Below, in pieces: positions 52,680-63,175 of a stretch of 64,000 nucleotides of DNA. The translations under genes were made by a program, and so were the position numbers. Numbering within the stretch: position 1 is the stretch's first letter; every line of letters starts with the position of its first letter. This stretch comes from Tomocerus qinae (taxonomy: Eukaryota > Arthropoda > Collembola > Entomobryomorpha > Tomoceridae). The DNA lies in contig CM034546.1 of the NCBI GenBank assembly GCA_020055645.1, forward strand, positions 101,990,001 to 102,054,000, written 5' to 3'. The notes under the pieces were generated by a model. It worked only from the letters and a program-made list of their open reading frames with translations. It did not search any database and had not been told where the DNA came from.

Positions 52680-55600
52680 ATGTATGAATCCGACGAAAGA
52701 CATGAGTATAACGCTGACGAAGTTAAGCGCATAGTTAAAAAGAAGGGTCAGAGAACCGACGAGGAGGCGGATGTCGCAGAGGCCATTTATGCAGCGAATG
52801 ACGTGGTACCAAAAGGACAAGCCGTTAAAGTTGTCACTGAGACGTACCATCACTATGAGCAGCATACACTTTCTCGTGAAGACCAAATAAAGCAGCGGAG
52901 GAAGTCTAGGTCACAAAATGCCCCAACAAGTGAGGAAAGGCTTCATTTGGCCAGACAACGAGAGCGTGACAATGAATGCCGTAAGAAATCCGTATTGAAG
53001 GCAAAGGATAGACAAGAATATAGTCAGGGACAGATTAGTTTACTTGTTAAAAAGAGTAAGAAAACCAGTGCCGAAGAAGAAATCGCTGCAGCGATTCGTG
53101 AAGCTCGACAATTAGCTCCCTCCGGAAAGGCTGTTAAAGTCATCACTGAAAACTATCCCCCAATACAAACACGTTCCGCTAAACCAAAAAGAAATAAAGT
53201 CGTGCCAGCTGGTGATACCATTTCCCGGACTGAGGATAAAGATTATAAAGAAATTTTCGACTTTGTAAATACTTTTTCTTACTTTATTCTTCTTGGGCGT
53301 AATTATTTATAGCTTACAATTACATATCTGTTTTCGGTTATCTGATACATTTGAATAACATCTTTATCATAAGTAGGAATGTTATTAAAATATTTTAACA
53401 ACCATGCAGTCTTGACTGGATTACTGTTATGTGATTAATTGAAATTGATCTATTTTAACACAGAAACTGCTACCTCCATTAGGATTTTATAGAAGAGGAG
53501 ATAGGTACCTAAGCATAAGGAAAAGGGTAAAAATATTCAAAACATTGTAAAATGTATATTGTATACAGGTATACAGGTTTGTCACATTTGTCAGTGACTC
53601 GTTTCAAGTCGTTTCTGAATCTTTTATGCCATTCATAGAGATGTTAATATTTGCATGAATTGTTCATTTCAGTATGAAACCTTGGACGATGGTCGAGGTG
53701 TCGGTATGGCAGATAAACACTGGAACCGACAGAAAAATTTTACACTACGAAACTTATTTGTCTGGCCACCAATGTTTTGTTTTGTTAGTCAAGACATTAA
53801 TATTTTATAGTGATTCCTTTTTACATTATTATGTCGAAATAAGAAATGTCGAGGAAAGTAGCTCTTTTGGGGGAAAGTTGTCTATGGTGTCTGCGTGTTC
53901 AATGGAAAAGCAACTTTCTCCAGCTGAAAATGTTCTCATTTTGACATAATGCATGCACTTTCAGTTAAATACATTATAATGTGGCATAATTAACTTACAG
54001 AGGAAATTGTTTTGGAGTTTCGGCTATTACGACTACGCATATGCAAAGTCTCACAAAGTAAGATTGCTAAGAATTCTTATCTCATTTTATAATTTATTAA
54101 TTTGTTTACAAAGCCATGAAGGATTCAACAATATGAATTTATCTAGTTCGATTCAGAGGCGGAAAGCGTGCGAAAGAAATGTAAATATCTCTGACTTCTC
54201 TTTGATGATTATTAAAATTTTCTTTTCTTACTTGTTTCAATGGCCATAAGAATACAGTACTAAAGTAATTTTATATGAACGCTTTCAGCTGACGATGACG
54301 ATTTATTCTCTGATGACGATCGGTTAAGAGACTATGATGATGAAGTATTTGAATTAACATCGGAAGATATCCGAAGAAAATCTCTTCCCGGTGATCGAGA
54401 AATAAACGGTTTAATGGACCAAGAACTCCATACTAAAGGTTTTGATAGAATGACCAAAGAGTGTCAGAAATGTGTCCCAGACGGAGATCTTTATTCAACG
54501 TTCACCCAAGAAGAGTTATACCAGTTCCAAAATAAAGAAATGTTGATGTACCCTTGGGAGTTAGATACGCAGACAATTAGAAAATTGAACAGAAAGCAGC
54601 TGGAGGATTACAATGAAGTTTGCGATTTTTGTAACACTTTCATTGGCCATGAGGAGAAGAAATTAGCTTACATAAGAACTCACATGGGACAAAGTGAATA
54701 CAAAGAGTTTCTTATGGGAAGGGGTAGAGCAAAATCGGTATTGAACGAAGGTTTTTCATTTGTTCACATTTAAATACCCAAACATAGTTGGTCTCCAATT
54801 TCCTGTTTTGTATCTTTCTTTTAGAAATTTGTCGCCGATCTCTTAACTCTGGCAGGCAAAAACCCTAAACTTTTACAAGAAGCAACAGAAAAGTCCCAAG
54901 GTCTTTGGGAAGGAGTGAATTTGAGATCTTTGTTAATACTAGAGTACGGATTGGATGTAGTCAACTCTTTGGATCTTCCCCGAGAGAGAAAAGGCACAGA
55001 GGGAGAGGAAAAAAGGAAAAGAAATAGTGCCGAACAAGACAATCGAGTCAAGAAGAAGTCGATTAATTGGACAACGGGCGTTGATGGTCGAAAAAAATCA
55101 AGTATGGGGGATAATGCTGATAATAGACTAATGTTGAGAAATGAAATTCGAATAGAGAAAGAGAAAACAGGTGGAGACAAAAGAAAAGGTAAAGCTGTTG
55201 AGCTCAAACCACGCATGGAAGGGGAAGGGGAGAAGGAAACTCTTGGGAAAATCCGCCGGGGAACAAAACACGGTTCGAAGATGGATAAAATGCAATATGA
55301 CGACGATGAAGATGGTGAAGACGACAACCGAATCAAAAATATTACCGTATTGCCTGGCCTTAACAAGCAAGCTAGTGTCGCTTTTATTAGAAGATACTCA
55401 GGCACGTAAAACCAAAAAAACTCAATACATTTTAGAACACCAAACAATACCACTTTATCAATATAATTTGACCACACAGGTAGTGTATACCTATCTTTAT
55501 ATTTTTATGTTCCATTTCCTTCTTTGTAGTCACCCAAATTGAAAAGAATAAATTCAAGACCAATCGTCTAAAATGTGAGTACTCTTTCATTCTTTTTCAC

Positions 55601-57779
55601 CTGCAATTTATAGATGTGATGTAATTATTCAGTTAAATGCTTATTAATTCCAAATTCCAATTAACTCCAAATAATTACCATTCGTTCCAAGCAATTCCAA
55701 ATAATTACAATTCATTCCAAGTAATTCAAATTAATTCCAACGCGTTCCAATTCATTCTAATTCATTACAAGTAATGCCAATAAATTAGTAGAATATAAAA
55801 ATATATTCATTTAAAATTATTTCAATTATAGTAGAGCAATTAACTTTATCTGTGAATTTTTAAGATATTTTTGAAAACCATTTGGTTTGGCAGATAAATG
55901 TGAAAGCATTTCATATAGGAATGGAAAGTGTGTTTTACCATTAAGAATTTCTACGTAATTATAATATTATGAAATTAATTTTAATACAGGGACAAACCCG
56001 AGAGAACCAAAAGCTAAAGAAGCAGAACTCTGGAATAGCCTCCCTAAAAATCCTAAGTTTAATAATGAAACGTACTAAAAATAAAAAGGAAATATAATAA
56101 ATTATGTCAAACTTATAAAGTCCTATGCAGTTGGTTATAATTGACTCCCAAAAGTACTAACAATGTAATATAATATTATTATGGTTACATAGGATGATCG
56201 TAGCACGTTTGCCTCAAGACGCTTCTGCATCAGATCTCCGAGAACTATTTCCTACAGGAAAAGTAACGATCAAAGATCCACCAGGAGATAATGCGTGAGT
56301 ATTTCACAGCTTTTTTACAACTTTATATTTTGGTGTAAGATTAGGTAGAGGAGATATTGATCTTTGGATATGATGTCTTGATAAGGCAAGTAGACTAAGA
56401 GTAGGGGATAGTAAAAAACTTAAAATTGTTAAATTGGAATAGCTTGAGGATGTGGGGCCGATACTCTTGCCTTGCGATACACAATGGGATACGATACCAT
56501 TTTAAACTATTCTGAAATTCTTAATTTAGTCCTCACTATATAAAAGTCTTTTTTATGTTGTCGTTTTCTGAATATTTATATACTTGTTTGTTTCTTTTAT
56601 TAGTAATATACAATATCAGAAGGACAATTGGGTGATTTTGTACCAGTTAGTATATATTTTGAACGCTAAAGTTTTTTTGTATACGTTATTAAATAGATGG
56701 TAGCTTTTTTTTGCATCACACGTCTACTCCAAAAAGAATGAAATATTCTTGTTGCACTTGCGAATAGATGTACAATGTCAATTCGTCCAACCAAATGAAT
56801 TAGTTATCATTGTCAATGATAATGATAAGTAAATTAATTACGATAAGAGCATTCACTTAACTTCTAGGTATTTCATAATATACAAAATGTTTTCACATTT
56901 TCAGAGCACCTTACGCTACAGTTGAATTTCCAAACTACGAAACATGTCGCGTAGCCTATGACAGAGTTAGGAATGTGACTTATGACGAGAAACCTTTGGT
57001 AGCCATCCCTAAGCCTGTCAACGATAGTGAAGAAGAGCTTCAAACTTTTTTAAGGTACTGCAAATAATTTTTATTTTGCAGCCAGAAACTTCCCTTGTGA
57101 CACATTACAATAAGTGTAGTTGTAAAGAAAATATTTTATCAAATAAATTCTATGATTCTACTTATTTTGTCTACATATAAGGCTTTTTTTATTAACTTTA
57201 TTAATTCCATCCATTCATTCATAATCCTATAACATCTGTCATAAATTATACATTTGTTCCTTATAAGGGTGTCGTTTTTGATATTTTTATCTCAATTTCG
57301 ATAGTTTAGAAAATTCCTATGTAAATTAAATACTAGACTATGGCAAATTAATATAACATTGGATTATTTGTGGTAAGAAATCATATGAAAATTCTTCATG
57401 CAAACTGCAAAAATATAGTTCCACTTTACCCCGGGGGCTGACTAACTGCAAGGGTTGTATTGTAGTTGTGATTTGTGCTTGGAATGTGGATGCGACTATG
57501 ACTGAGTGAGGCAAAGCCACTGCAGCTTTGACAAAAAGAACGGTCGTCTTTGTCTAATCAATAAATACTCCAAGGTTACCATTCATCACTTTCCGTCGTT
57601 GCAGGGAGTTAAAACTTTTGACTCAACAACAACAAATCGACCAAATAAAAACTTCCGAAAGTTTCAATGAAAAGCATTTGTTTCTGATCCGAATACTCCG
57701 AATCCGAGGTTCGAGAGGAGTAATTTTGGTAAATAAAAATTCCTTTATTCTGATGTTTCATTATCATTTAAAGAAATAA
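52680..57779 (+). CDS. Unrecognised charged protein with twin N-terminal modules and a C-terminal RRM-like domain
   Basis: No family recognised. Proposed exons: 52680-53264, 53673-53703, 54289-54737, 54825-55188, 55530-55574, 55990-56071, 56193-56294, 56905-57054, 57605-57779; phases agree at every joint and sum to 660 residues. Residues 10-56 and 114-159 are two related modules, each ending in an AVKV(V/I)TE(T/N)Y string and separated by an Arg/Lys/Glu-rich helix. Then follow an acidic DDDDLFSDDDRLRDYDDEVF stretch, a Cys-containing segment (CQKC, CDFC), a predicted helical part KFVADLLTLAGKNPKLLQEA, a Lys/Arg/Glu-rich tail and a degenerate RRM with an RNP2-like MIVARL and an RNP1-like APYATVEF. 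Composition points to a nuclear RNA-associated protein (inference). Weak points: the 31-nt second exon, the donor gaaac|gtacta at 56071, the end of exon 4 (other donors exist before a stop at 55409), and the last exon. Confidence 0.6.
55651..55790. repeat. Period-10 degenerate tandem repeat, unit about nnnATTCCAA
   Basis: Fourteen consecutive ten-base blocks end in ccaa, acaa or close variants (for example gcaattccaa, ttcattccaa, ttaattccaa, cgcgttccaa). The phase is kept over 140 bases while the first bases of each unit vary. It lies in the intron 55575-55989 of the RRM-like gene. Confidence 0.75.
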
Positions 57780-57953
57780 TAACTTTCCATTTGTGAACAG
57801 ATCATCTGGGGAGGATTTTTGTCCTAATCTTGCAGACTCGTTTCGATCCGCAGTTTTTGCATGCTCTGTATAAATTTTCCAACTTTCGGTTAAGAATTGG
57901 AGAAGCCTGAACGTTTAAATATAACCAGTACAAGATCAACCGAAGAACGGAAA

Positions 57954-59887
57954 ATGAGTAATTCTTTGCTTGGAATGGGAACAGTTTCCATGTGGGGACT
58001 AACCCCTGCTATGGACCTGCGGCAGTTTATTGGTAAGTAATAAAGTAATTTGTCATCTTGCTGTGGAATTAAACGAAAAAATTAAGAAAGATTTACCCTT
58101 TTGCAGATTTCGAAAACAATGTGGACAAGAGTGTATGTAATATTCTCTTGATTGGGCAAAGTGATGCCCGTCATGTTCTTAGCACCTTAGCAAAGCGAGT
58201 TTCCAACAATTCTGAAGACGATTCTCCTGCTTATTCCAATGTTCATATCAACGTAATTAGCAAAACTATTTACGGTGCCATTTCTAGAAAAGTGCTAACT
58301 GTTTTAAAAGCATTAATGTTATTTTATAACTTTTAAATTGCAGTTTTACATTGTCGAGAATGCTTTGGAACTCTACGCTCGGCAAATACTATTATTAGCT
58401 TTGGCTTGTAAAACCAATAAAATTTTAGGTACGCATGAGAAATGTGTACAATTTATGGAACTCTACGGCAATATACTCGTGAGACATCAAACAAAGAAAA
58501 CTCTCGTGATGTTGGCGGAACAGCTTATCAAGTAAATTAATTGCGTTTTTACAAAAACCTTAGAAATTCTTCTAAACGCATCCTTCTAAATTTTTTTTCG
58601 ATTTTCATGCATAGAATGGTGACAGATGAAGATTATTTAGAATCCAAATTTCCCCTTGTGAAACTGCAGGCTATGAAATTCCTTGAAAGAGATCGACTTG
58701 TTGATATCATGAAATATTGGATAGAATTTTCGGAACCAAACAAGATGGATATAGAAAAGAGATGGGACATAAGGCTACGCAATTATCTTACCACTCGCTA
58801 CGACAGTCGGCTAAATATTTTTGACTGGGACTACAATATGAAGCTGTTGGAAAAAGACAAAAAGGCAAATATCATCTCAGGTCAAGAATACAGATGTTGG
58901 AGAAACAGCGGAATCGCATTCAATGAATTTGACAGTTATTACTCACAACCGAATGTTACCTTAAATTCAGGTATGTTTCAATTACTAAATTAATTGCAAT
59001 TTTTATAAATCTTTTAATGGCGTCAGTTTTATCTTGCAGTTGTCAATAGAAAGAATGATTACAGTTATTGCGGGGATACAATTACGGGACCTTTCATTGC
59101 TTACGGAATACGAAGTGAAGATAGCTCACTTTTTGAGAAAATGAACGACAAATTCAAAAATAATTCTTTTAATGTTACGTATAATAATCTCCAAAAGATT
59201 TTCGAAGCTTTAAGACCTAATACATCTGATAATTCCAAGAACAGTGGCTTTTTGGATTCAACCGTTCACTTTCTCCCTGTTAGTTCCAGCAACTCTCTGA
59301 GTAAAAATAAAAAATTTCATCAACATTTTGATTTAATATATATTGCGGCCAGTTCAGCTCAAAAATTGACACCTGAGCTGATTGAGACACTTTCCCCGAA
59401 AGGAAAGATTATTATAGAGAAGACAAGGTCTGTTCTTTTGTTTACAAATCTTCTACATTAAAATTAAAAGTTAAAACACTATAAAGTACCAAATTATAGC
59501 ACATGATAGAATAAAGCTATGCATCAATTTCTATGTAGATATTCCCTGGAGTTCCGGAAAGAGCACGAGGCTTCTTTTCAAGATAAAATAAAGGAATTCG
59601 CAGTCAAAAGCAGGGTACAACCCAGTCCAATCCTTGATGAAGATTTAGCTCTTAATTACTTCTTCCTAGTAATGCAAAGTATGGAAGCAAATCAATCTTC
59701 AGGAGTTTCTGACAATACTGAACACGGTGACTTGATGTTAGATTGGGATTCTACGGAAGTCACACCTGATTGGGAAACTCTTACTGATTCCATCAAAGCG
59801 AAAGTTAAACTTGACGAGGAAGTGTGTGACAAAGGGGATGGCGACTCTTCTGGACAAGATATTGAAAATACGAAACTATTATCCTGA
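57954..59887 (+). CDS. DNAAF3: Dynein axonemal assembly factor 3
   Basis: Cytoplasmic factor needed to pre-assemble the dynein arms of motile cilia and flagella. Six exons, 57954-58032, 58107-58252, 58344-58531, 58615-58970, 59040-59427 and 59539-59887, are in phase and give 501 residues (human about 540). Family landmarks in order: VSMWGLTPAMDL near the start, NILLIGQSDARHVLSTLAKR, FYIVENALELYARQILLLAL, LQAMKFLERDRLVDIMKYW, RWDIRLRNYLTTRYDSRLNI then FDWDYNMKL, EYRCWRNSGIAFNEFDS, YCGDTITGPFIAYGI, STVHFLPV, FDLIYIAASSAQ and a methyltransferase-like last strand PKGKIIIEKTRYSLEFRKEH. Both the N-terminal and the Rossmann-like C-terminal halves are present. The C-terminal tail is acidic and not conserved. 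The preceding RRM-like gene ends only about 170 bases upstream, so the promoter must be very compact. The match is from remembered human DNAAF3 and is strong along the whole length. Confidence 0.94.
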
Positions 59888-60392
59888 AAATAACTCATTT
59901 TATTGAATCTTTTTAAATGATGTACATATCTGTAGTTTACAATGATAAGTTGAGTAATAATTGCCATGTTATTTAAAATTGTTTGGTACAATTACAATAT
60001 TAAAATTGAAAATCAAACATTTTAGCCATCTCTTTCTCATGTTAAGTAGATTATCTGATTAAGTCTTAAGTAGGTAAAACTCTATATTGCACATGTTAGG
60101 ATTTTATGTACACTTCAGTAGTTATAGTAGTTTTACGACCTTGGACTGAATAATACGTTCAGATCTATACGGAGGCAATTGTCGGGAAAGAAATTGACCT
60201 TTTAATTTATAGCTACTTAAATGTATGTTTTGGATACTAGAAGGGAAGTCTCCATTTGTTTGTATACATGTGCCCATAATCATAATGTTACCTACCACTG
60301 ATTAAGCATATTATAGTAATTTGTCCTATAAATTGTAACACAAGAAGCCCTATGAGCTTTAAACACCGAATCTAATTAGAAAAGAAGGGAGA
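59888..60392. other. Intergenic between DNAAF3 and opsin
   Basis: Holds the DNAAF3 3' UTR at its left and opsin upstream sequence at its right. No other gene is visible. A perfect homeodomain-type palindrome, tctaattaga, is at 60371-60380. Confidence 0.5.
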
Positions 60393-60403
60393 TAATTTAA
60401 TTT
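60393..60403 (+). promoter_or_regulatory. RCSI-like (P3) homeodomain site of the opsin promoter
   Basis: TAATTTAATTT fits the Rhodopsin Core Sequence I consensus TAATYNRATTN known from insect opsin promoters, where Pax6 or Pph13-type factors bind. It lies 72 bases upstream of the TATA box at 60475. In AT-rich DNA such 11-mers also occur by chance, so position is the main support. Confidence 0.45.
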
Positions 60404-60474
60404 GTACACCTTTGACTATCCGACTGGGAAATGTCTTGAAAGTCTTCAGTATCTAAGGTTGTCCATTCCTCTGG

Positions 60475-60480
60475 TATAAA
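60475..60480 (+). promoter_or_regulatory. TATA box of the long-wavelength opsin gene
   Basis: TATAAA in a GC-bounded context (ctggTATAAAaggaggg), followed 30-38 bases later by initiator-like gcagtcagtt at 60508-60517. It sits about 300 bases ahead of the start codon, with a spliced leader between. Confidence 0.65.
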
Positions 60481-60782
60481 AGGAGGGACGTCGGAGACAT
60501 TTTCTCGCAGTCAGTTTCTCTCTCACCTACTCACAGTTTCGTGTCGACCCTATTGCAGAAGGAAGTTGATTCTTTATCTAAAGATTTTAGCTTCCTTTTT
60601 GCCAATTGTGTTTATTATTTTGTGAACATTTGAAGTCTGTTTCCTAACAGTTTTCTCTGTTCTAATTTCTTTCACTTTCGTCAATTAAAAATCTTTTCAT
60701 GTAAGCACACTAAAAATTCATTATTCTTTTCATGTATGAAATCAATGGGACAAAAATAATTTGTGACAATGAAAATTACAGC

Positions 60783-63004
60783 ATGAGTTACGGAGGATAC
60801 AATCAACCTTGGGGAGCGGGCGCTCAGTCATCATTCGGAGCTGCTCTGGCCCCACCCGCCTCAAAATATGGCAATCTTACCGTGGTAGATCGTGTTCCTA
60901 CAGACATGTTGGACCTCATCGATCCTCATTGGTAAGATTCGAATTGCCTAACTACTTATTTTATCAAAAATGCATGCTTCAGTTTCATTTCTAATTCAAA
61001 TATCCATTAACTGTTTTGACTAATAAAATATTCTGTACTCTTTTAGGTACTCCTTCCCACCAATGGTAAAGTGACAATTTTTTTACTGATTAAAAATGCA
61101 AGTGAAATAATTTTGATTTATTTAGCTGATTTTTTTTCTAGAATCCGTTGTGGCATTCGCTTTTGGGGTTCACGATGGTAATATTTACCATTGTGAGTCT
61201 CACCGGAAATGGAGTAAGTATTTTATGCACAAAGTTTTTAGGATCCATTATTTAAATGAATTAACTGTGAAACTGACGTTATGGGTTTGATTGGCAGATT
61301 GTATGTTCCATTTTCATGTCAACCAAAGGCCTTCGTTCTCCATCCAATCTCCTGGTCGTCAATCTCGCTTTCTCTGACTTTCTGATGATGTTAACTATGG
61401 GGCCTGCTATGATCATGAATTGCTACTATGAGACTTGGATTTGGGGTTAGCTAATGTTTTTGAAAATATTTTCAAAAAATGAAGCACAATTATTTAAATA
61501 AATCTTTTTTCCACAGGACCTTTCATGTGTGAATTGTATGGAATGCTTGGGTCACTCTTTGGATGTGCATCAATTTGGACTATGACTATGATTGCCGTAG
61601 ACCGTTACAATGTTATTGTTAAAGGACTGGCTGCCAAGCCTTTGACCAACAAGGGAGCTATGATGCGCATTATGGGTGTCTGGCTGTTTTCTGGCGTATG
61701 GACTGTCATCCCTCTCTTTGGATGGAACAGATATGTTCCAGAGGGTAACATGACAGCCTGTGGACTCGATTATTTAAATAAGTAAGAGAATTTATTAAAC
61801 CTTACCTACAACCCTTGCATCATGGTATAAACTCCAACATTCTTAAATGTTTGTCTACTTACAGGGAATGGCACTCCAGATCTTACATCATCTTTTATGC
61901 AGGGTATGACATAATTTTACTTGCAAAGTATTGGTTTACATTCAAAATACATATCTGTACTGTATTGGGTTAGGATAGAATAACCCTGTAGTTGTATTGC
62001 ATTAGGGTATGACATTTATATATGCAATGCAATGGGGTACTTGGGTACTTATGCTAATAATATTATTTTAAATTTCATAGTTTTTGTTTCTTCGCCCCCC
62101 TCGTGACCATTATTTATGCATACTTTTTCATCGTACAGGTATGAAAAGAGATAATGAATCATCTTTTATTGCTTTTAATAATAAGTTAAAGTGTATGCTA
62201 TTTAATAACTTTTGATTGAAGGCTGTCGTAGCACATGAACAGCAAATGAGGGAACAAGCGAAAAAGATGAATGTAGCATCACTTCGATCCGCTGAGGCAG
62301 CAAAGACTTCTGCAGAGTGCAAATTGGCAAAGGTAAAACAAAGCAAATTTTCAGAATATTGTAACATTTGTGGGAAATTGCAGAATTCATTATAATGTAT
62401 ATTTTTTACCTTTAATTTCAGATTGCTTTAATGACCATCAGTCTATGGTAAAGAAACAAATGATTTACAATAATATTAGTATAATAGATGTAAACAGCAT
62501 ATTGTGATCATTATTATATACTGAGAATTAATGGTTTGTTTTCTATTTGCAGGTTTATGGCATGGGTAAGAACTAAGAAGTGTATTTTCTTTATTTATAA
62601 TTATATCAGTGTTCACTTAATTATGGTATTCATTTCTTTTAGGCACCTTATCTTATCATCAACTTCCAAGGTATTTTCGATGGGGCTAAGATTTCACCTT
62701 TAGCTACTATCTGGGGTTCCGTTTTTGCAAAGGCTAACGCTATTTACAATCCGTAAGGCCGTTTTCATCTCTTTTATTACAATTCAACGATTGTGTTACA
62801 CTTTGTATAGCAGTATACTTATTTGGTTTACTCTGTCTCAGAATTGTGTACGGAATTTCCCATCCTAAGTACCGGGCAGCTCTCCTTAAGAAATATCCAG
62901 CCTTAGCTTGTGCGGCTCCTGAAAGAGATACGGATAGCGATGCTCAATCTCACGGGGGATCCAATGTCACCACCGCTATCATCGAGGAGAAACCGGCTGC
63001 TTAA
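60783..63004 (+). CDS. Long-wavelength-sensitive rhabdomeric opsin
   Basis: Light-activated Gq-coupled receptor of photoreceptor microvilli. Twelve coding exons: 60783-60931, 61047-61065, 61142-61213, 61298-61445, 61517-61781, 61865-61903, 62081-62138, 62222-62332, 62422-62447, 62553-62565, 62643-62752, 62842-63004; 390 residues. The start was chosen as the Met one base after acceptor ttacag (leader intron 60701-60781), giving [11 protein letters not shown]. Seven membrane segments are present, with the disulfide Cys in FMCELYG and TACGLDY. Tyr at the position equivalent to 113 and Glu (PEGNMTAC) equivalent to 181 fit the invertebrate counterion arrangement. DRY is intact in [11 protein letters not shown], Lys for the retinal Schiff base is in [12 protein letters not shown], and NPxxY in [44 protein letters not shown] and [10 protein letters not shown] place it in the arthropod long-wavelength clade. 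The usual HEK of the third cytoplasmic loop reads HEQ. Confidence 0.97.
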
Positions 63005-63169
63005 TTTTACGAACTAGATTAACTAATTTGTAGACTTGTTTAGTGGTTTCGTTTGTTTAAATTACACTTATTCCTAATTATGTTCTACACAATATCTCCT
63101 TTTCTACATTTCACAATTTCGTTTTTGCCTTTTTCACATCGATTTTATTTGTTAAAATGTTTTGGCACT

Positions 63170-63175
63170 AATAAA
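63170..63175 (+). other. Polyadenylation signal of the opsin gene
   Basis: AATAAA about 165 bases after the opsin stop codon. Confidence 0.6.

Noticed and set aside
53674-54249. Open frames of 91 and 80 codons between exons of the RRM-like gene
   Set aside because: Only 53673-53703, in a different frame, fits the splice phases and amino-acid style; the longer frames look random.
54821-55477. 218-codon open frame on the minus strand
   Set aside because: It is antisense to the Lys/Glu/Arg-rich exon of the RRM-like gene; its Ser/Phe/Leu-rich translation is what such a coding strand gives in reverse.
60734-60782. Earlier in-window Met for the opsin
   Set aside because: It lies in the proposed leader intron (60701-60781); opsin N termini and the acceptor directly before 60782 favour the Met at 60783.
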